Below the pieces are notes generated by a model that saw only the letters and a list, made by a program, of their open reading frames with translations, had not been told where the DNA came from and searched no databases. Shown here piece by piece: positions 1-7,547 of a stretch of DNA of 28,382 bases (its first letter is position 1; every line of letters begins with the position of its first letter). Both the position numbers and the translations under genes were made by a program. Source of the DNA: Bacillota bacterium (GTDB lineage: Bacteria > Bacillota > Dethiobacteria > Dethiobacterales > Dethiobacteraceae); contig JAAZJT010000056.1 of the NCBI GenBank assembly GCA_012800215.1, positions 1 to 28,382 on the forward strand. The letters run 5' to 3'.

Positions 1-383
1 GCGATGGCAAAGGCCATGTCGGCGCCGGTATGGGTAAAGCAGGCGAAGTGCCTGAAGCAATTCGTAAGGGCGTGGAAGATGCTAAAAAGAATATGATCGA
101 AGTTCCCATCGTGGGAACCACAATCCCGCATCCTGTTACTGGTGTCTTCGGTGCAGGACGTGTAATGCTTAAGCCTGCATCGGAAGGTACAGGCGTGATT
201 GCAGGCGGGCCGGTGCGTGCAGTACTGGAGTCAGCCGGCGTGCAAGATATCCTCACTAAATCACTCGGTTCCGCCAATGCGATTAATGTAGTCAAAGCCA
301 CCATGGAAGGTTTGAAGTCTTTAAAAAGAGCAGAAGAAGTGGCCAGACTACGCGGCATTACGGTGGAAGAGTTATTAGGGTAG
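1..383 (+). CDS. rpsE: 30S ribosomal protein S5, 3' portion
   Basis: This is the C-terminal part of ribosomal protein S5, a small-subunit protein near the mRNA entry and decoding region that affects translational accuracy. The frame is open from base 3 and begins in the conserved DGKGHVGAGMGKAGEVPEAI stretch of S5, so the gene starts upstream of the window; the first internal Met at base 30 is not the start. The rest holds the S5 C-terminal domain (IPHPVTGVFGAGRVMLKPA, then the GPVRAVLE helix) and ends with RGITVEELLG, a normal C-terminus. Its stop is 11 bases before rpmD, with a GGAGGT ribosome site between, in the usual spc-operon order. Confidence 0.97.
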   Translation, partial: DGKGHVGAGMGKAGEVPEAIRKGVEDAKKNMIEVPIVGTTIPHPVTGVFGAGRVMLKPASEGTGVIAGGPVRAVLESAGVQDILTKSLGSANAINVVKATMEGLKSLKRAEEVARLRGITVEELLG

Positions 384-394
384 GAGGTAAACAG

Positions 395-577
395 ATGGCA
401 AAACAGTTACGCATCACATTGGTTAAGAGCGTGATTGGGCGGCCCGAAACCCAACGGGTAACAGTAAAAACGCTTGGCTTAAAGAAACTTAACCAAAGCG
501 TGGAACATGAAGATACACCTCAGATCAGGGGTATGATTAATAAAGTGTCCCACCTCGTTAAAGTAGAAGAGCTCTAA
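395..577 (+). CDS. rpmD: 50S ribosomal protein L30
   Basis: L30 is a small large-subunit protein. The 60-residue product has the bacterial short-form length and the typical layout: an N-terminal strand (LRITLVKSVIGRPE), a helix with QRVTVKTLGLKKLNQSVEHEDTP, and a terminal QIRGMINKVSHLVKVEEL. It starts at ATG after GGAGGT and lies between rpsE and rplO, the standard place for rpmD. Nothing unusual is seen. Confidence 0.97.
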   Translation: MAKQLRITLVKSVIGRPETQRVTVKTLGLKKLNQSVEHEDTPQIRGMINKVSHLVKVEEL

Positions 578-591
578 GGGAGGTGTAATGA

Positions 592-1032
592 ATGCGACTG
601 CATGAACTAAAGAGTCCTAAAGGTACACGTACCGCAAAAAAAAGAGTGGGTCGCGGCATTGGCAGTGGTTTGGGTAAAACCTCCACCCGTGGCCATAAAG
701 GACAGAAAGCACGCTCTGGCGCCAGTATCCGGCCCGGTTTTGAAGGTGGCCAAATGCCTTTACAACGTGCTTTACCTAAACGGGGTTTTACCAGCATTTT
801 TAAGAAAGAATATAATGAAATAAATGTTGCTCGTTTAAATGTCTTTGCCGATGGCACAGAAATAACACCGCAACTTTTAAAGGAAAAAGGGTTAATTAAA
901 TCCTTTAAAGATGGAGTGCGGGTGCTGGGTAATGGTGAGTTAGAAAGGGCACTTACTGTTAAAGCTCAAGGCTTTACTAAAACGGCAGTGGAGAAAATTG
1001 AGGCTGCCGGTGGCAAAGTAGAGGTGATTTAA
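592..1032 (+). CDS. rplO: 50S ribosomal protein L15
   Basis: L15 is a late-assembling protein of the large subunit. The 146-residue product starts MRLHELKSPKGTR and has the long basic, glycine-rich N-terminal extension typical of L15 (KKRVGRGIGSGLGKTSTRGH, then GQKARSGASIRPGFEGGQMP). A globular C-terminal domain follows, ending AAGGKVEVI. The start ATG sits behind GGGAGGTG. The stop is only 2 bases before secY, so the two are probably translationally coupled, as is common for this pair. Confidence 0.97.
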   Translation: MRLHELKSPKGTRTAKKRVGRGIGSGLGKTSTRGHKGQKARSGASIRPGFEGGQMPLQRALPKRGFTSIFKKEYNEINVARLNVFADGTEITPQLLKEKGLIKSFKDGVRVLGNGELERALTVKAQGFTKTAVEKIEAAGGKVEVI

Positions 1033-1034
1033 AA

Positions 1035-2291
1035 ATGTTAGAAACGCTCCGCAGTGCCTGGAAAATTAAAGAACTGCGCCAGCGTATCACCTTTACGCTG
1101 TTGATGCTTGTAGTATTTCGCCTTGGTTCCCACGTGCCGGTACCCGGTGTAGACCCGGCACAAATTGCTAACTTTTTTAAAGCAAGCAATCTCTTTGGAC
1201 TGTTTAATGTTTTTGCCGGGGGTGCCTTGGAGAACTATACAATCTTTGCCATGGGTATTTTCCCGTATATTAACTCCTCCATTATTGTCCAGCTGCTAGG
1301 AGTGGTTATTCCTAAGTTTGAAGAATGGGCTAAGGAAGGACCGGAAGGTCAAAGAAAAATGCAGCAGGTCGTCCGTTATGGTACCGTAGTTTTAGCACTG
1401 GTGCAGGCGACCGGTATGACACTGGGTCTTTTCCGCGGCGCTGTTTTGAACCCCGGCACTTTCACCTACCTTACCATTATTGTTACTTTAGTAGCCGGTA
1501 CAGCTTTCTTAATGTGGTTAGGTGAACTCATTACTGAAAAGGGAATTGGTAATGGTATATCCGTTATTATCTTTGCCGGTATTGTTTCACAGTTTGGTAC
1601 CGGTGTACTGCAGATTTATGATTTACTACGATTCGGCCGCCTGAATATTTTGGTTGTTTTGCTAACCATTCTGATAATGTTGGTTCTAATTGTAGGGATT
1701 ATTGCCCTGGAGGAAGGGCAGCGCCGTATTCCGGTGCAATATGCCAAAAGGGTAGTAGGACGTAAAATGTACGGTGGTCAATCCACACATATTCCCTTTA
1801 AAGTTAATCAGTCCGGTGTGGTTCCAGTTATTTTTGCCTCAACGCTTTTAATGTTTCCCAGTACAATTGCCGGCTTTATTGACCACCCGGTAGCTAACTG
1901 GATTGCTAGAGTATTTGCTCCCGGCAGCGTTGTGCATACGATTCTCTTTGTTTTGTTCATTCTCTTTTTTGCTTATTTTTATACTTCCATTCAGTTTGAC
2001 CCTAATAAAATAGCCACAGATATGAAAAAATACGGTGGTTTTATACCTGGGTTACGTCCCGGGAGGCCCACTGCGGAGTTTCTCGCACGGGTGTCCAGCC
2101 GCTTAACACTTGCCGGTGCATTGGCATTGTCTTTGATTGCTATTTCACCCGTGATTCTGCAAGCTGTCTTTAAAATTAATATTATTTTTGGCGGTACTGG
2201 AATGATTATCGTGGTCGGCGTCGTACTAGAAACTATGAGACAAATAGAAAGCCACTTGATGATGAGAAACTACCAGGGCTTTATGAAATAG
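1035..2291 (+). CDS. secY: Protein translocase subunit SecY
   Basis: SecY is the channel subunit of the SecYEG translocon and moves unfolded proteins across or into the cytoplasmic membrane. The 418-residue product is close to family length and has about ten hydrophobic segments. Recognisable SecY stretches are RLGSHVPVPGVD in the first transmembrane region, the plug/TM2 region GIFPYINSSIIVQLL, KEGPEGQRKMQQ in a cytoplasmic loop, GIGNGISVIIFAGI, EEGQRRIPVQYAKR in the loop that contacts SecA or the ribosome, and the terminal SHLMMRNYQGFMK. In most Firmicutes adk follows; here map follows after 11 bases. Confidence 0.97.
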   Translation: MLETLRSAWKIKELRQRITFTLLMLVVFRLGSHVPVPGVDPAQIANFFKASNLFGLFNVFAGGALENYTIFAMGIFPYINSSIIVQLLGVVIPKFEEWAKEGPEGQRKMQQVVRYGTVVLALVQATGMTLGLFRGAVLNPGTFTYLTIIVTLVAGTAFLMWLGELITEKGIGNGISVIIFAGIVSQFGTGVLQIYDLLRFGRLNILVVLLTILIMLVLIVGIIALEEGQRRIPVQYAKRVVGRKMYGGQSTHIPFKVNQSGVVPVIFASTLLMFPSTIAGFIDHPVANWIARVFAPGSVVHTILFVLFILFFAYFYTSIQFDPNKIATDMKKYGGFIPGLRPGRPTAEFLARVSSRLTLAGALALSLIAISPVILQAVFKINIIFGGTGMIIVVGVVLETMRQIESHLMMRNYQGFMK

Positions 2292-2302
2292 CGGAGGCCT
2301 GT

Positions 2303-3049
2303 ATGATTACAATTAAATCTCAACGGGAGATTGAACTAATGCGTACCGCCGGTCGTGTGGTGGCAGAAGTTTTACATGTGTTGGAACAGGCTGTTCGCCC
2401 TGGAATTACAACTGCAGAATTAGATAAAATTGCTGAAAAACACATTCGTAAAGCAAACTGTCAGCCAGCCTTTTTGGGATATCAGGGTTTTCCTGCCTCA
2501 ATTTGTGCCTCAGTGAATGAAGAAGTGGTCCACGGTATCCCCAGTTTGCGCAAACTCAAGGAAGGCGACATAGTTAGCATAGATGTGGGTGCGGTATTTC
2601 AGGGGTATTACGGAGATGCTGCTGCTACTTTCCCGGTGGGAGAAATTGATGAGGAAAGTTTACGTTTAATAGATGTGACACGAGATTCACTTTATCGTGG
2701 CATTGCTATGGCAAGGTCTGGGAATCGTTTAACCGATATTTCGCACGCTGTGCAAGAGTATGTAGAGCAGCATGGTTTCTCTGTCGTTAGGGATTATGTC
2801 GGGCATGGTATAGGCAACCAGATGCATGAAGAGCCTCAAGTTCCCAACTTTGGCAAACCGGGTCGTGGTCCGCGGCTGCAGGCCGGTATGGCCTTGGCCA
2901 TTGAACCCATGGTTAATAGTGGAACTTGGCGTGTGGAAACATTACAGGATAATTGGACAGTGGTAACATTGGATCGTAAAAGATCCGCCCATTTTGAACA
3001 TACAGTTATTATCACTGACGGGGAACCTGTGATTACAACCGCACTCTAG
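2303..3049 (+). CDS. map: Type I methionine aminopeptidase
   Basis: This cytoplasmic metalloenzyme removes the initiator methionine from nascent proteins. The 248-residue product is a plain type Ia enzyme without an N-terminal zinc-finger extension. The dinuclear metal ligands are visible at expected places: D94 (SIDVGAVF), D105 (GYYGDAAATF), H168 (YVGHGIG), E201 (AIEPMV) and E232 (FEHTVII), with substrate-site H77 in EEVVHGIP. The gene starts at ATG behind GGAGG and directly follows secY. It is followed by a KOW protein gene and infA, the usual clostridial order except for the missing adk. Confidence 0.97.
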   Translation: MITIKSQREIELMRTAGRVVAEVLHVLEQAVRPGITTAELDKIAEKHIRKANCQPAFLGYQGFPASICASVNEEVVHGIPSLRKLKEGDIVSIDVGAVFQGYYGDAAATFPVGEIDEESLRLIDVTRDSLYRGIAMARSGNRLTDISHAVQEYVEQHGFSVVRDYVGHGIGNQMHEEPQVPNFGKPGRGPRLQAGMALAIEPMVNSGTWRVETLQDNWTVVTLDRKRSAHFEHTVIITDGEPVITTAL

Positions 3050-3096
3050 CAATGGATTTGCGAAAATGTTCCTGCGAAATGAAGGGAGACTGAAAT

Positions 3097-3426
3097 ATGA
3101 GTAAAACGCCAAAAATTGGCGATTTGGTTCACTCTCTTGCAGGCCGTGACTCCGGTGAGTATTACCTGGTCGTTGGCATTACGGAGAAACGTACAATTCT
3201 TGTAGCCAACGGCTTAAACCGCCCCCTCAAGCGCCCTAAGAAAAAAAATCCTCGTCATTTGCAGATTCACCGATCTGGACCTGCTGAACTGGTGGAAAGA
3301 ATACAGCAACGCAAAGCGCGCGATGAAGAAATTGCACGGGCGATCTGTAGTATGGTTAGGGAAGACCAACCTGGGGGAGAAAGGGAGGGAAACGAACCTG
3401 ATGTCGAAGAAAAAAGATGGTATTGA
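3097..3426 (+). CDS. KOW-domain RNA-binding protein (L14e/L19e-like, map-infA intergenic type)
   Basis: This small basic protein of 109 residues begins with a KOW-like beta-barrel motif (KIGDLVHSLAGRDSGEYYLVVG, approximately residues 6-28). A strand and a lysine/arginine-rich patch follow (NRPLKRPKKKNPRHLQIH). Proteins of this type are encoded between map and infA in many Clostridia and Bacilli relatives and are annotated as KOW-domain RNA-binding or L14e-like proteins; their precise role is not established. The position suggests a ribosome- or RNA-associated function. Its last 26 bases overlap the start of infA in another frame, and the acidic tail after residue 90 is encoded largely where the infA ribosome site lies. 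Confidence 0.85.
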   Translation: MSKTPKIGDLVHSLAGRDSGEYYLVVGITEKRTILVANGLNRPLKRPKKKNPRHLQIHRSGPAELVERIQQRKARDEEIARAICSMVREDQPGGEREGNEPDVEEKRWY

Positions 3427-3622
3427 AGTAGAAGGAACAGTCATAGAGCCTTTGCCAAACGCGATGTTTCGTGTAGAGCTTAAAAACGGACACAAGGTGC
3501 TGGCCCACGTTTCGGGAAAAATTCGTATGAACTTTATCCGAATTCTCCCAGGGGACAGGGTTTTAGTGGAACTATCCCCGTATGATTTGACACGTGGTCG
3601 GATTACCTACCGTTATAAGTAG
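3401..3622 (+). CDS. infA: Translation initiation factor IF-1
   Basis: IF-1 binds the A site of the 30S subunit during initiation. The 73-residue product is an OB-fold protein of normal length with the family core IEVEGTVIEPLPNAMFRVEL and NGHKVLAHVSGKIRMNFIRI, ending in LSPYDLTRGRITYRYK. A longer open frame extends upstream to base 3323, but I choose ATG at 3401 because AGGGAGGG precedes it and the protein then starts MSKKKDGIEVEG like known IF-1. The start overlaps the end of the KOW gene, suggesting coupled translation. Confidence 0.97.
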   Translation: MSKKKDGIEVEGTVIEPLPNAMFRVELKNGHKVLAHVSGKIRMNFIRILPGDRVLVELSPYDLTRGRITYRYK

Positions 3623-3643
3623 ACGCCAAAAGGAGGTTTTGGG

Positions 3644-3757
3644 ATGAAAGTTAGACCATCTGTGAAACCGATTTGCGAGAAGTGCAAAGTCATCAAGCGC
3701 AAAGGTAAAGTCATGGTGATCTGTGAAAACCCTAAGCATAAACAAAAACAGGGTTAA
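3644..3757 (+). CDS. rpmJ: 50S ribosomal protein L36 (zinc-binding form)
   Basis: L36 is the smallest large-subunit protein. The 37-codon gene starts at ATG behind AGGAGG and reads MKVRPSVKPICEKCKVIKRK and onward to a QG end. The zinc ligands C11, C14, C27 and H32 are all present, so this is the Cys-containing (C+) form rather than the zinc-independent paralogue. It sits between infA and rpsM as expected. Confidence 0.97.
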   Translation: MKVRPSVKPICEKCKVIKRKGKVMVICENPKHKQKQG

Positions 3758-3822
3758 TTGTATAAAAAGGGAAAAGTCTGGAAATTCTAATGCTGTTGCA
3801 AAGAAAGGGAGGTGCAAATCCT

Positions 3823-4194
3823 ATGGCAAGGATTGCCGGAGTCGACCTGCCGCGTGAAAAACGCGTAGAAATAGCGCTTACCTATATTTACGGTATTGGC
3901 CGTAAAACTGCTCAAGACATCCTAAATCAGACAGCGATTAATATGGACACACGTGTCCGGGATCTGACAGAAGATGAAGTAAACAGATTACGTGAGTATA
4001 TTGATAAGAACTATAAAGTTGAAGGTGACTTGCGCCGCGAGGTGGCAATGAACATTAAACGCTTAATGGAAATAAGCAGCTACCGCGGTATTCGTCACCG
4101 CAGAGGACTACCTGTCCGTGGGCAAACAACGAAAAATAATGCCCGTACACGTAAAGGTCCTAAACGCACAGTCGGTGTCAGACGTAAAAAGTAA
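3823..4194 (+). CDS. rpsM: 30S ribosomal protein S13
   Basis: S13 is in the head of the small subunit and contacts the P-site tRNA and the large subunit. The 123-residue product has MARIAGVDLPREKRVEIALT at the N-terminus, a helix-two-turn-helix region (YIYGIGRKTAQDIL), GIRHRRGLPVRGQ, and the basic tail ending GPKRTVGVRRKK. The open frame continues upstream to 3790, but ATG 3823 is chosen because it follows GGGAGGTG and gives the conserved start. It begins the alpha-type cluster rpsM-rpsK-rpsD-rpoA-rplQ. Confidence 0.97.
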   Translation: MARIAGVDLPREKRVEIALTYIYGIGRKTAQDILNQTAINMDTRVRDLTEDEVNRLREYIDKNYKVEGDLRREVAMNIKRLMEISSYRGIRHRRGLPVRGQTTKNNARTRKGPKRTVGVRRKK

Positions 4195-4218
4195 GTACGA
4201 TAGGGGGGAAATGTCTTG

Positions 4219-4611
4219 GTGGCACGTAAAAGATCAACACGTCCCAGAAGGCGTGAGCGTAAAAATATTCAACATGGTGTTGCCCATATTTTGTCCACCT
4301 TTAATAATACACTGATTACTATTTCAGATTTGCAGGGAAATGCTATTTCCTGGGCCAGTGCCGGTGGAGTCGGTTTTAAAGGATCGCGTAAATCAACTCC
4401 TTTTGCTGCTCAGATGGCAGCAGAAAGCGCAGCAAAAGCGGCGATGGAGCATGGCATGAAAGAAGTAGAAGTGTATGTCAAGGGGCCAGGTTCAGGCCGG
4501 GAAGCAGCCATTCGTTCTTTGCAGGCTGCAGGGCTTGAAGTAAACTTAATTAAAGATGTAACACCTATCCCACATAACGGTTGCCGTCCGCCCAAACGGC
4601 GTAGAGTATAA
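4219..4611 (+). CDS. rpsK: 30S ribosomal protein S11
   Basis: S11 lies on the platform of the small subunit near the Shine-Dalgarno helix. The product of about 130 residues has the family pattern: basic N-terminus (ARKRSTRPRRRERKNIQHGV), FNNTLITISDLQGNAISWAS, and the C-terminal KDVTPIPHNGCRPPKRRRV. Two start codons are possible, TTG at 4216 and GTG at 4219, both behind a run of six G. I prefer GTG 4219, which gives the usual M-A-R-K N-terminus. Confidence 0.95.
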   Translation: MARKRSTRPRRRERKNIQHGVAHILSTFNNTLITISDLQGNAISWASAGGVGFKGSRKSTPFAAQMAAESAAKAAMEHGMKEVEVYVKGPGSGREAAIRSLQAAGLEVNLIKDVTPIPHNGCRPPKRRRV

Positions 4612-4629
4612 CCTGAGGAGGTCAGTCTA

Positions 4630-5259
4630 TTGGCTAGATATACCGGAGCTGTCTGCAGGCAGTGCCGCCGTGAAGGTTTAAAGCTTTACCTAAAAGGCGA
4701 ACGCTGCTATACAGAAAAATGTAGTGTAGATCGCAGAACCTACGCGCCTGGCCAGCATGGCCAACGCCGTAGAGGAAAAGCTTCTGAATACGGTTTACAG
4801 CTGCGTGAAAAGCAAAAAGCACGCCGTATTTATGGCGTACTGGAAAAGCAATTCCGTAAGTATTTTAAAGAGGCCGACCGTCGTAAAGGCATCACAGGTG
4901 AAAACTTACTCCAAATCTTGGAGTCCCGTCTTGATAATATTGTTTATCGTATGGGGTTTGCCTTTTCTCGTCCTGAGGCCCGTCAATTAGTAAAACACGG
5001 TCATTTTAGTGTTAACGGCAAAAAAGTTACAATTCCGTCTTATCTGGTACGTCCTGGGGATGAAGTGGCTGTTCGTGAAGGCAGTCGCGGTAAGGGCCGT
5101 TTTAAAGATCTTGCGGAGCTTACACGTAATCAAGGAACGATGGAATGGCTGGAAGTAGATCGTGAGAATCTGTCAGGCAGGGTTATTCGTTTACCCAATC
5201 GCGATGAAATCGATATACCCATTGCCGAGCATCTCATCGTTGAGCTGTATTCCCGCTAA
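4630..5259 (+). CDS. rpsD: 30S ribosomal protein S4 (zinc-binding form)
   Basis: S4 nucleates small-subunit assembly on the 5' domain of 16S rRNA and often represses its own operon. The 209-residue product has four N-terminal cysteines (C9, C12, C26, C31) in the spacing of zinc-binding S4, unlike the Cys-free S4 of Bacillus subtilis. A central helical region and an S4 RNA-binding domain follow (approximately residues 98-160, LESRLDNIVYRMGFA and VKHGHFSVNGKKV). Translation probably starts at TTG 4630 behind GAGGAGG, giving M-ARYTG. Confidence 0.97.
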   Translation: MARYTGAVCRQCRREGLKLYLKGERCYTEKCSVDRRTYAPGQHGQRRRGKASEYGLQLREKQKARRIYGVLEKQFRKYFKEADRRKGITGENLLQILESRLDNIVYRMGFAFSRPEARQLVKHGHFSVNGKKVTIPSYLVRPGDEVAVREGSRGKGRFKDLAELTRNQGTMEWLEVDRENLSGRVIRLPNRDEIDIPIAEHLIVELYSR

Positions 5260-5320
5260 CCTATGAGTGTAAAACGAACTGCCCTCGCGTTGGTATGGAA
5301 TGAGAAGGAGGGTTTAGACT

Positions 5321-6268
5321 TTGATTGAAATTGAAAAACCAAAGATTGAGCGTATCGATGACAACAATGATATTGGATATGGTAAGTTTGTAGTTGAGCC
5401 TCTGGAGCGAGGTTATGGTATTACGCTGGGTAATTCCCTACGGCGCGTACTTCTTTCCTCGCTTCCGGGTGCAGCCATTACCTCAGTAAAAATAGATGGT
5501 GTGCTGCATGAATTTTCAACTATTCCCGGAGTTGTTGAGGATACTACTGAAATTATCCTTAATTTAAAAAAATTGGCCATGAAAATTCACTCGGATGAAC
5601 CGCAGACTTTAGTGGTTTCAGCCGATGGCCCGGGAGAGGTCAAAGCAGGCGATATTAAGTTGCCGGCCGACGTGGAAATTCTTAACCCAGATCTGCACCT
5701 GGCCACTTTAGAAGAAGATGCCAAGCTCTATATGGAGCTAAATGCAACTAATGGTCGTGGCTATGTGCCGGCTGAACGGAATAAAGAAACAGGACAACCA
5801 ATTGGTATAATACCTGTAGATTCACTGTTTTCACCAATTCGCCGTGTCAACTATAAAGTTGAGGATACACGTGTTGGCCAGCATACAGACTATGACAAGT
5901 TGACCTTGGAAGTATGGACGGATGGCAGCATCCATCCTGACGAGGCCATTAGTTTGGGTGCTAAAATTCTTTCCAAACATCTCAGCCTTTTCATTAATCT
6001 CACAGAAAAAGTAGCAGATGTGGAAATTCTTGATGAAAAAGAAGAAGATGATAAAGCAAAAGTTCTGGAGATGTCCATTGAGGAACTAGACCTTTCTGTT
6101 CGCTCCTATAACTGCCTTAAACGAGCCGGCATAAATACAGTACAAGAGTTAACCCAAAAGACCGAAGAAGAAATGATGAAGATACGCAACCTTGGAAAGA
6201 AATCTCTAGAAGAAGTAAATAACAAATTAAAGGAACTTAATTTATCTCTGCGCGACAGCAATGAGTAA
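5321..6268 (+). CDS. rpoA: DNA-directed RNA polymerase subunit alpha
   Basis: The alpha subunit dimerises to start RNA polymerase assembly, and its C-terminal domain contacts UP elements and activators. The 315-residue length is normal. The N-terminal assembly domain (approximately 1-230) shows GYGKFVVEPLERGYGITLGN and RRVLLSSLPGAAIT. An acidic linker (EILDEKEEDDKAK) leads to the C-terminal domain (approximately 248-310), with LDLSVRSYNCLKRAGINTV and KIRNLGKKSLEEV, the helix-hairpin-helix that binds DNA. The start is TTG 5321 behind AAGGAGGG. About 60 bases separate it from rpsD. Confidence 0.97.
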   Translation: MIEIEKPKIERIDDNNDIGYGKFVVEPLERGYGITLGNSLRRVLLSSLPGAAITSVKIDGVLHEFSTIPGVVEDTTEIILNLKKLAMKIHSDEPQTLVVSADGPGEVKAGDIKLPADVEILNPDLHLATLEEDAKLYMELNATNGRGYVPAERNKETGQPIGIIPVDSLFSPIRRVNYKVEDTRVGQHTDYDKLTLEVWTDGSIHPDEAISLGAKILSKHLSLFINLTEKVADVEILDEKEEDDKAKVLEMSIEELDLSVRSYNCLKRAGINTVQELTQKTEEEMMKIRNLGKKSLEEVNNKLKELNLSLRDSNE

Positions 6269-6282
6269 AGGAGGGAGGAGCC

Positions 6283-6621
6283 ATGGTACTACGCAAATTC
6301 GGCCGTCGTAGTGATCATCGCCGTGCGATGCTGCGTAACTTGGTAACTTCAATGATTCTCGCCGAAAGAGTCGAGACCACGGAGGCAAAAGCTAAACAAA
6401 TCCGCAGCATTACAGAAAAAATGATTACCCTCGGAAAGCGTAAAGATTTACATGCGCGCCGCCAAGCTCTGGCCTATCTCCTAGATGAGACAGCAGTAAA
6501 AAAACTATTTGATGAAATAGCCCCGCGTTATGAAGGGCGTCAGGGCGGATATACCCGTATTCTTAAATTAGGCAGACGCCGTGGCGATGCTGCACCGATG
6601 GCAATTATTGAGCTTGTGTAG
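6283..6621 (+). CDS. rplQ: 50S ribosomal protein L17
   Basis: L17 is a large-subunit protein near the peptide exit tunnel. The 112-residue product is the short bacterial form, with the conserved RRSDHRRAMLRNLVTSMI near the N-terminus and GGYTRILKLGRRRGDAAPMA near the C-terminus. It starts at ATG behind GGAGGGAGG, 14 bases after rpoA, and is followed by a clear hairpin terminator, so it ends the long ribosomal transcription unit. Confidence 0.97.
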   Translation: MVLRKFGRRSDHRRAMLRNLVTSMILAERVETTEAKAKQIRSITEKMITLGKRKDLHARRQALAYLLDETAVKKLFDEIAPRYEGRQGGYTRILKLGRRRGDAAPMAIIELV

Positions 6622-6638
6622 AGAAAAATAAAAGAATC

Positions 6639-6678
6639 AAGAAAATCGACCCATTATATGTCGATTTTCTTTATAGTA
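6639..6678 (+). terminator. Intrinsic terminator after rplQ
   Basis: A 12-bp perfect stem (AAGAAAATCGAC at 6639-6650 with GTCGATTTTCTT at 6660-6671) encloses a 9-base loop, and the 3' arm is itself T-rich. It ends the ribosomal/rpoA transcript before the ECF genes, although some readthrough into ecfA1 is possible because no clear promoter is visible in the 36 bases that follow. Confidence 0.8.
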
Positions 6679-6707
6679 GCCGCTATTTTTCGATCCCACA
6701 CCGGGGG

Positions 6708-7547
6708 GTGAGTCCAATCGAAATAATCAAAGTAGTAGGACTTGGATATAAATATCAAAAAGAGGATGAGGGTGAATTCTGGGCACTGCGTGATATTAAT
6801 CTCTCGATAAAAAGAGGAGAGTTTGTTGCAGTTTTAGGTCCCAATGGTTCAGGGAAATCGACACTGGCCAAACATTTTAATGCACTTTTGCTGCCTACTT
6901 GTGGCGAACTTTATGTGAATGGGCTTAACACAAATGATGCTGCAAACCATTGGCTAATCAGGCAGTCTGCAGGCATGGTTTTTCAGAATCCTGATAACCA
7001 GATTGTTGCTACTACTGTAGAAGAAGATGTTGCTTTTGGTCCTGAAAATCTGGGGCTGCCTGCAGCTGAAATACGGCAAAGGGTAGATGAAGCACTGGAG
7101 ATTGTGGGTATGTCGGCATACAAAAAGCATGCACCCCATTTATTATCCGGTGGGCAAAAACAGCGGGTAGCAATTGCAGGTGTACTTGCTATGCGCCCAC
7201 AGTGCCTGATTTTAGATGAACCAACTGCCATGCTAGATCCGCGTGGCCGGCGAGAAGTTTTGGAAACAGTAGCTCGCTTAAATAAAGAAGAAAATATTAC
7301 CGTCATTTTAATAACACATTTTATGGAAGAAGCAGTTGCAGCCGATCGAATCATTGTTTTAGAAAATGGTATTATTGCCTTGACTGGTACTCCGCAGGAA
7401 ATTTTCCCTAAAGTGAAAGAGCTGCAGTCATTAGGTTTGACTGCACCGCCGGTTGCCCAACTGGTTAGCGAACTTCGTTTGGCCGGCGTGGATCTTCCTC
7501 CTTCCATACTGACGGTAGATGAATTGGTGGGGCAATTATGTTGTTAA
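6708..7547 (+). CDS. ecfA1: Energy-coupling factor transporter ATPase EcfA1
   Basis: This is one of two ABC ATPases that power ECF-type vitamin and metal uptake. The 279-residue product shows Walker A GPNGSGKST, Q-loop FQNPDNQ, signature LSGGQKQRVAIAG, Walker B CLILDEPTAMLDP and H-loop ITHFMEEA. It overlaps ecfA2 by 10 bases. The start is uncertain: GTG 6708 abuts its own run of six G with no spacing, so either the G-run is not the ribosome site or a non-standard codon a few bases downstream is used. As a shared (group II) module it would serve substrate-specific S components encoded elsewhere, such as the CblT-like protein at 26350. Confidence 0.93.
   Translation: MSPIEIIKVVGLGYKYQKEDEGEFWALRDINLSIKRGEFVAVLGPNGSGKSTLAKHFNALLLPTCGELYVNGLNTNDAANHWLIRQSAGMVFQNPDNQIVATTVEEDVAFGPENLGLPAAEIRQRVDEALEIVGMSAYKKHAPHLLSGGQKQRVAIAGVLAMRPQCLILDEPTAMLDPRGRREVLETVARLNKEENITVILITHFMEEAVAADRIIVLENGIIALTGTPQEIFPKVKELQSLGLTAPPVAQLVSELRLAGVDLPPSILTVDELVGQLCC

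Noticed and set aside
558..857. Minus-strand frame of 99 codons opposite rplO
   Set aside because: It is the antisense of a certain ribosomal gene, has no ribosome site and no recognisable protein features.
6983..7507. Minus-strand frame of 174 codons inside ecfA1
   Set aside because: It is antisense to conserved ABC ATPase motifs; the length arises from codon bias of the plus gene.
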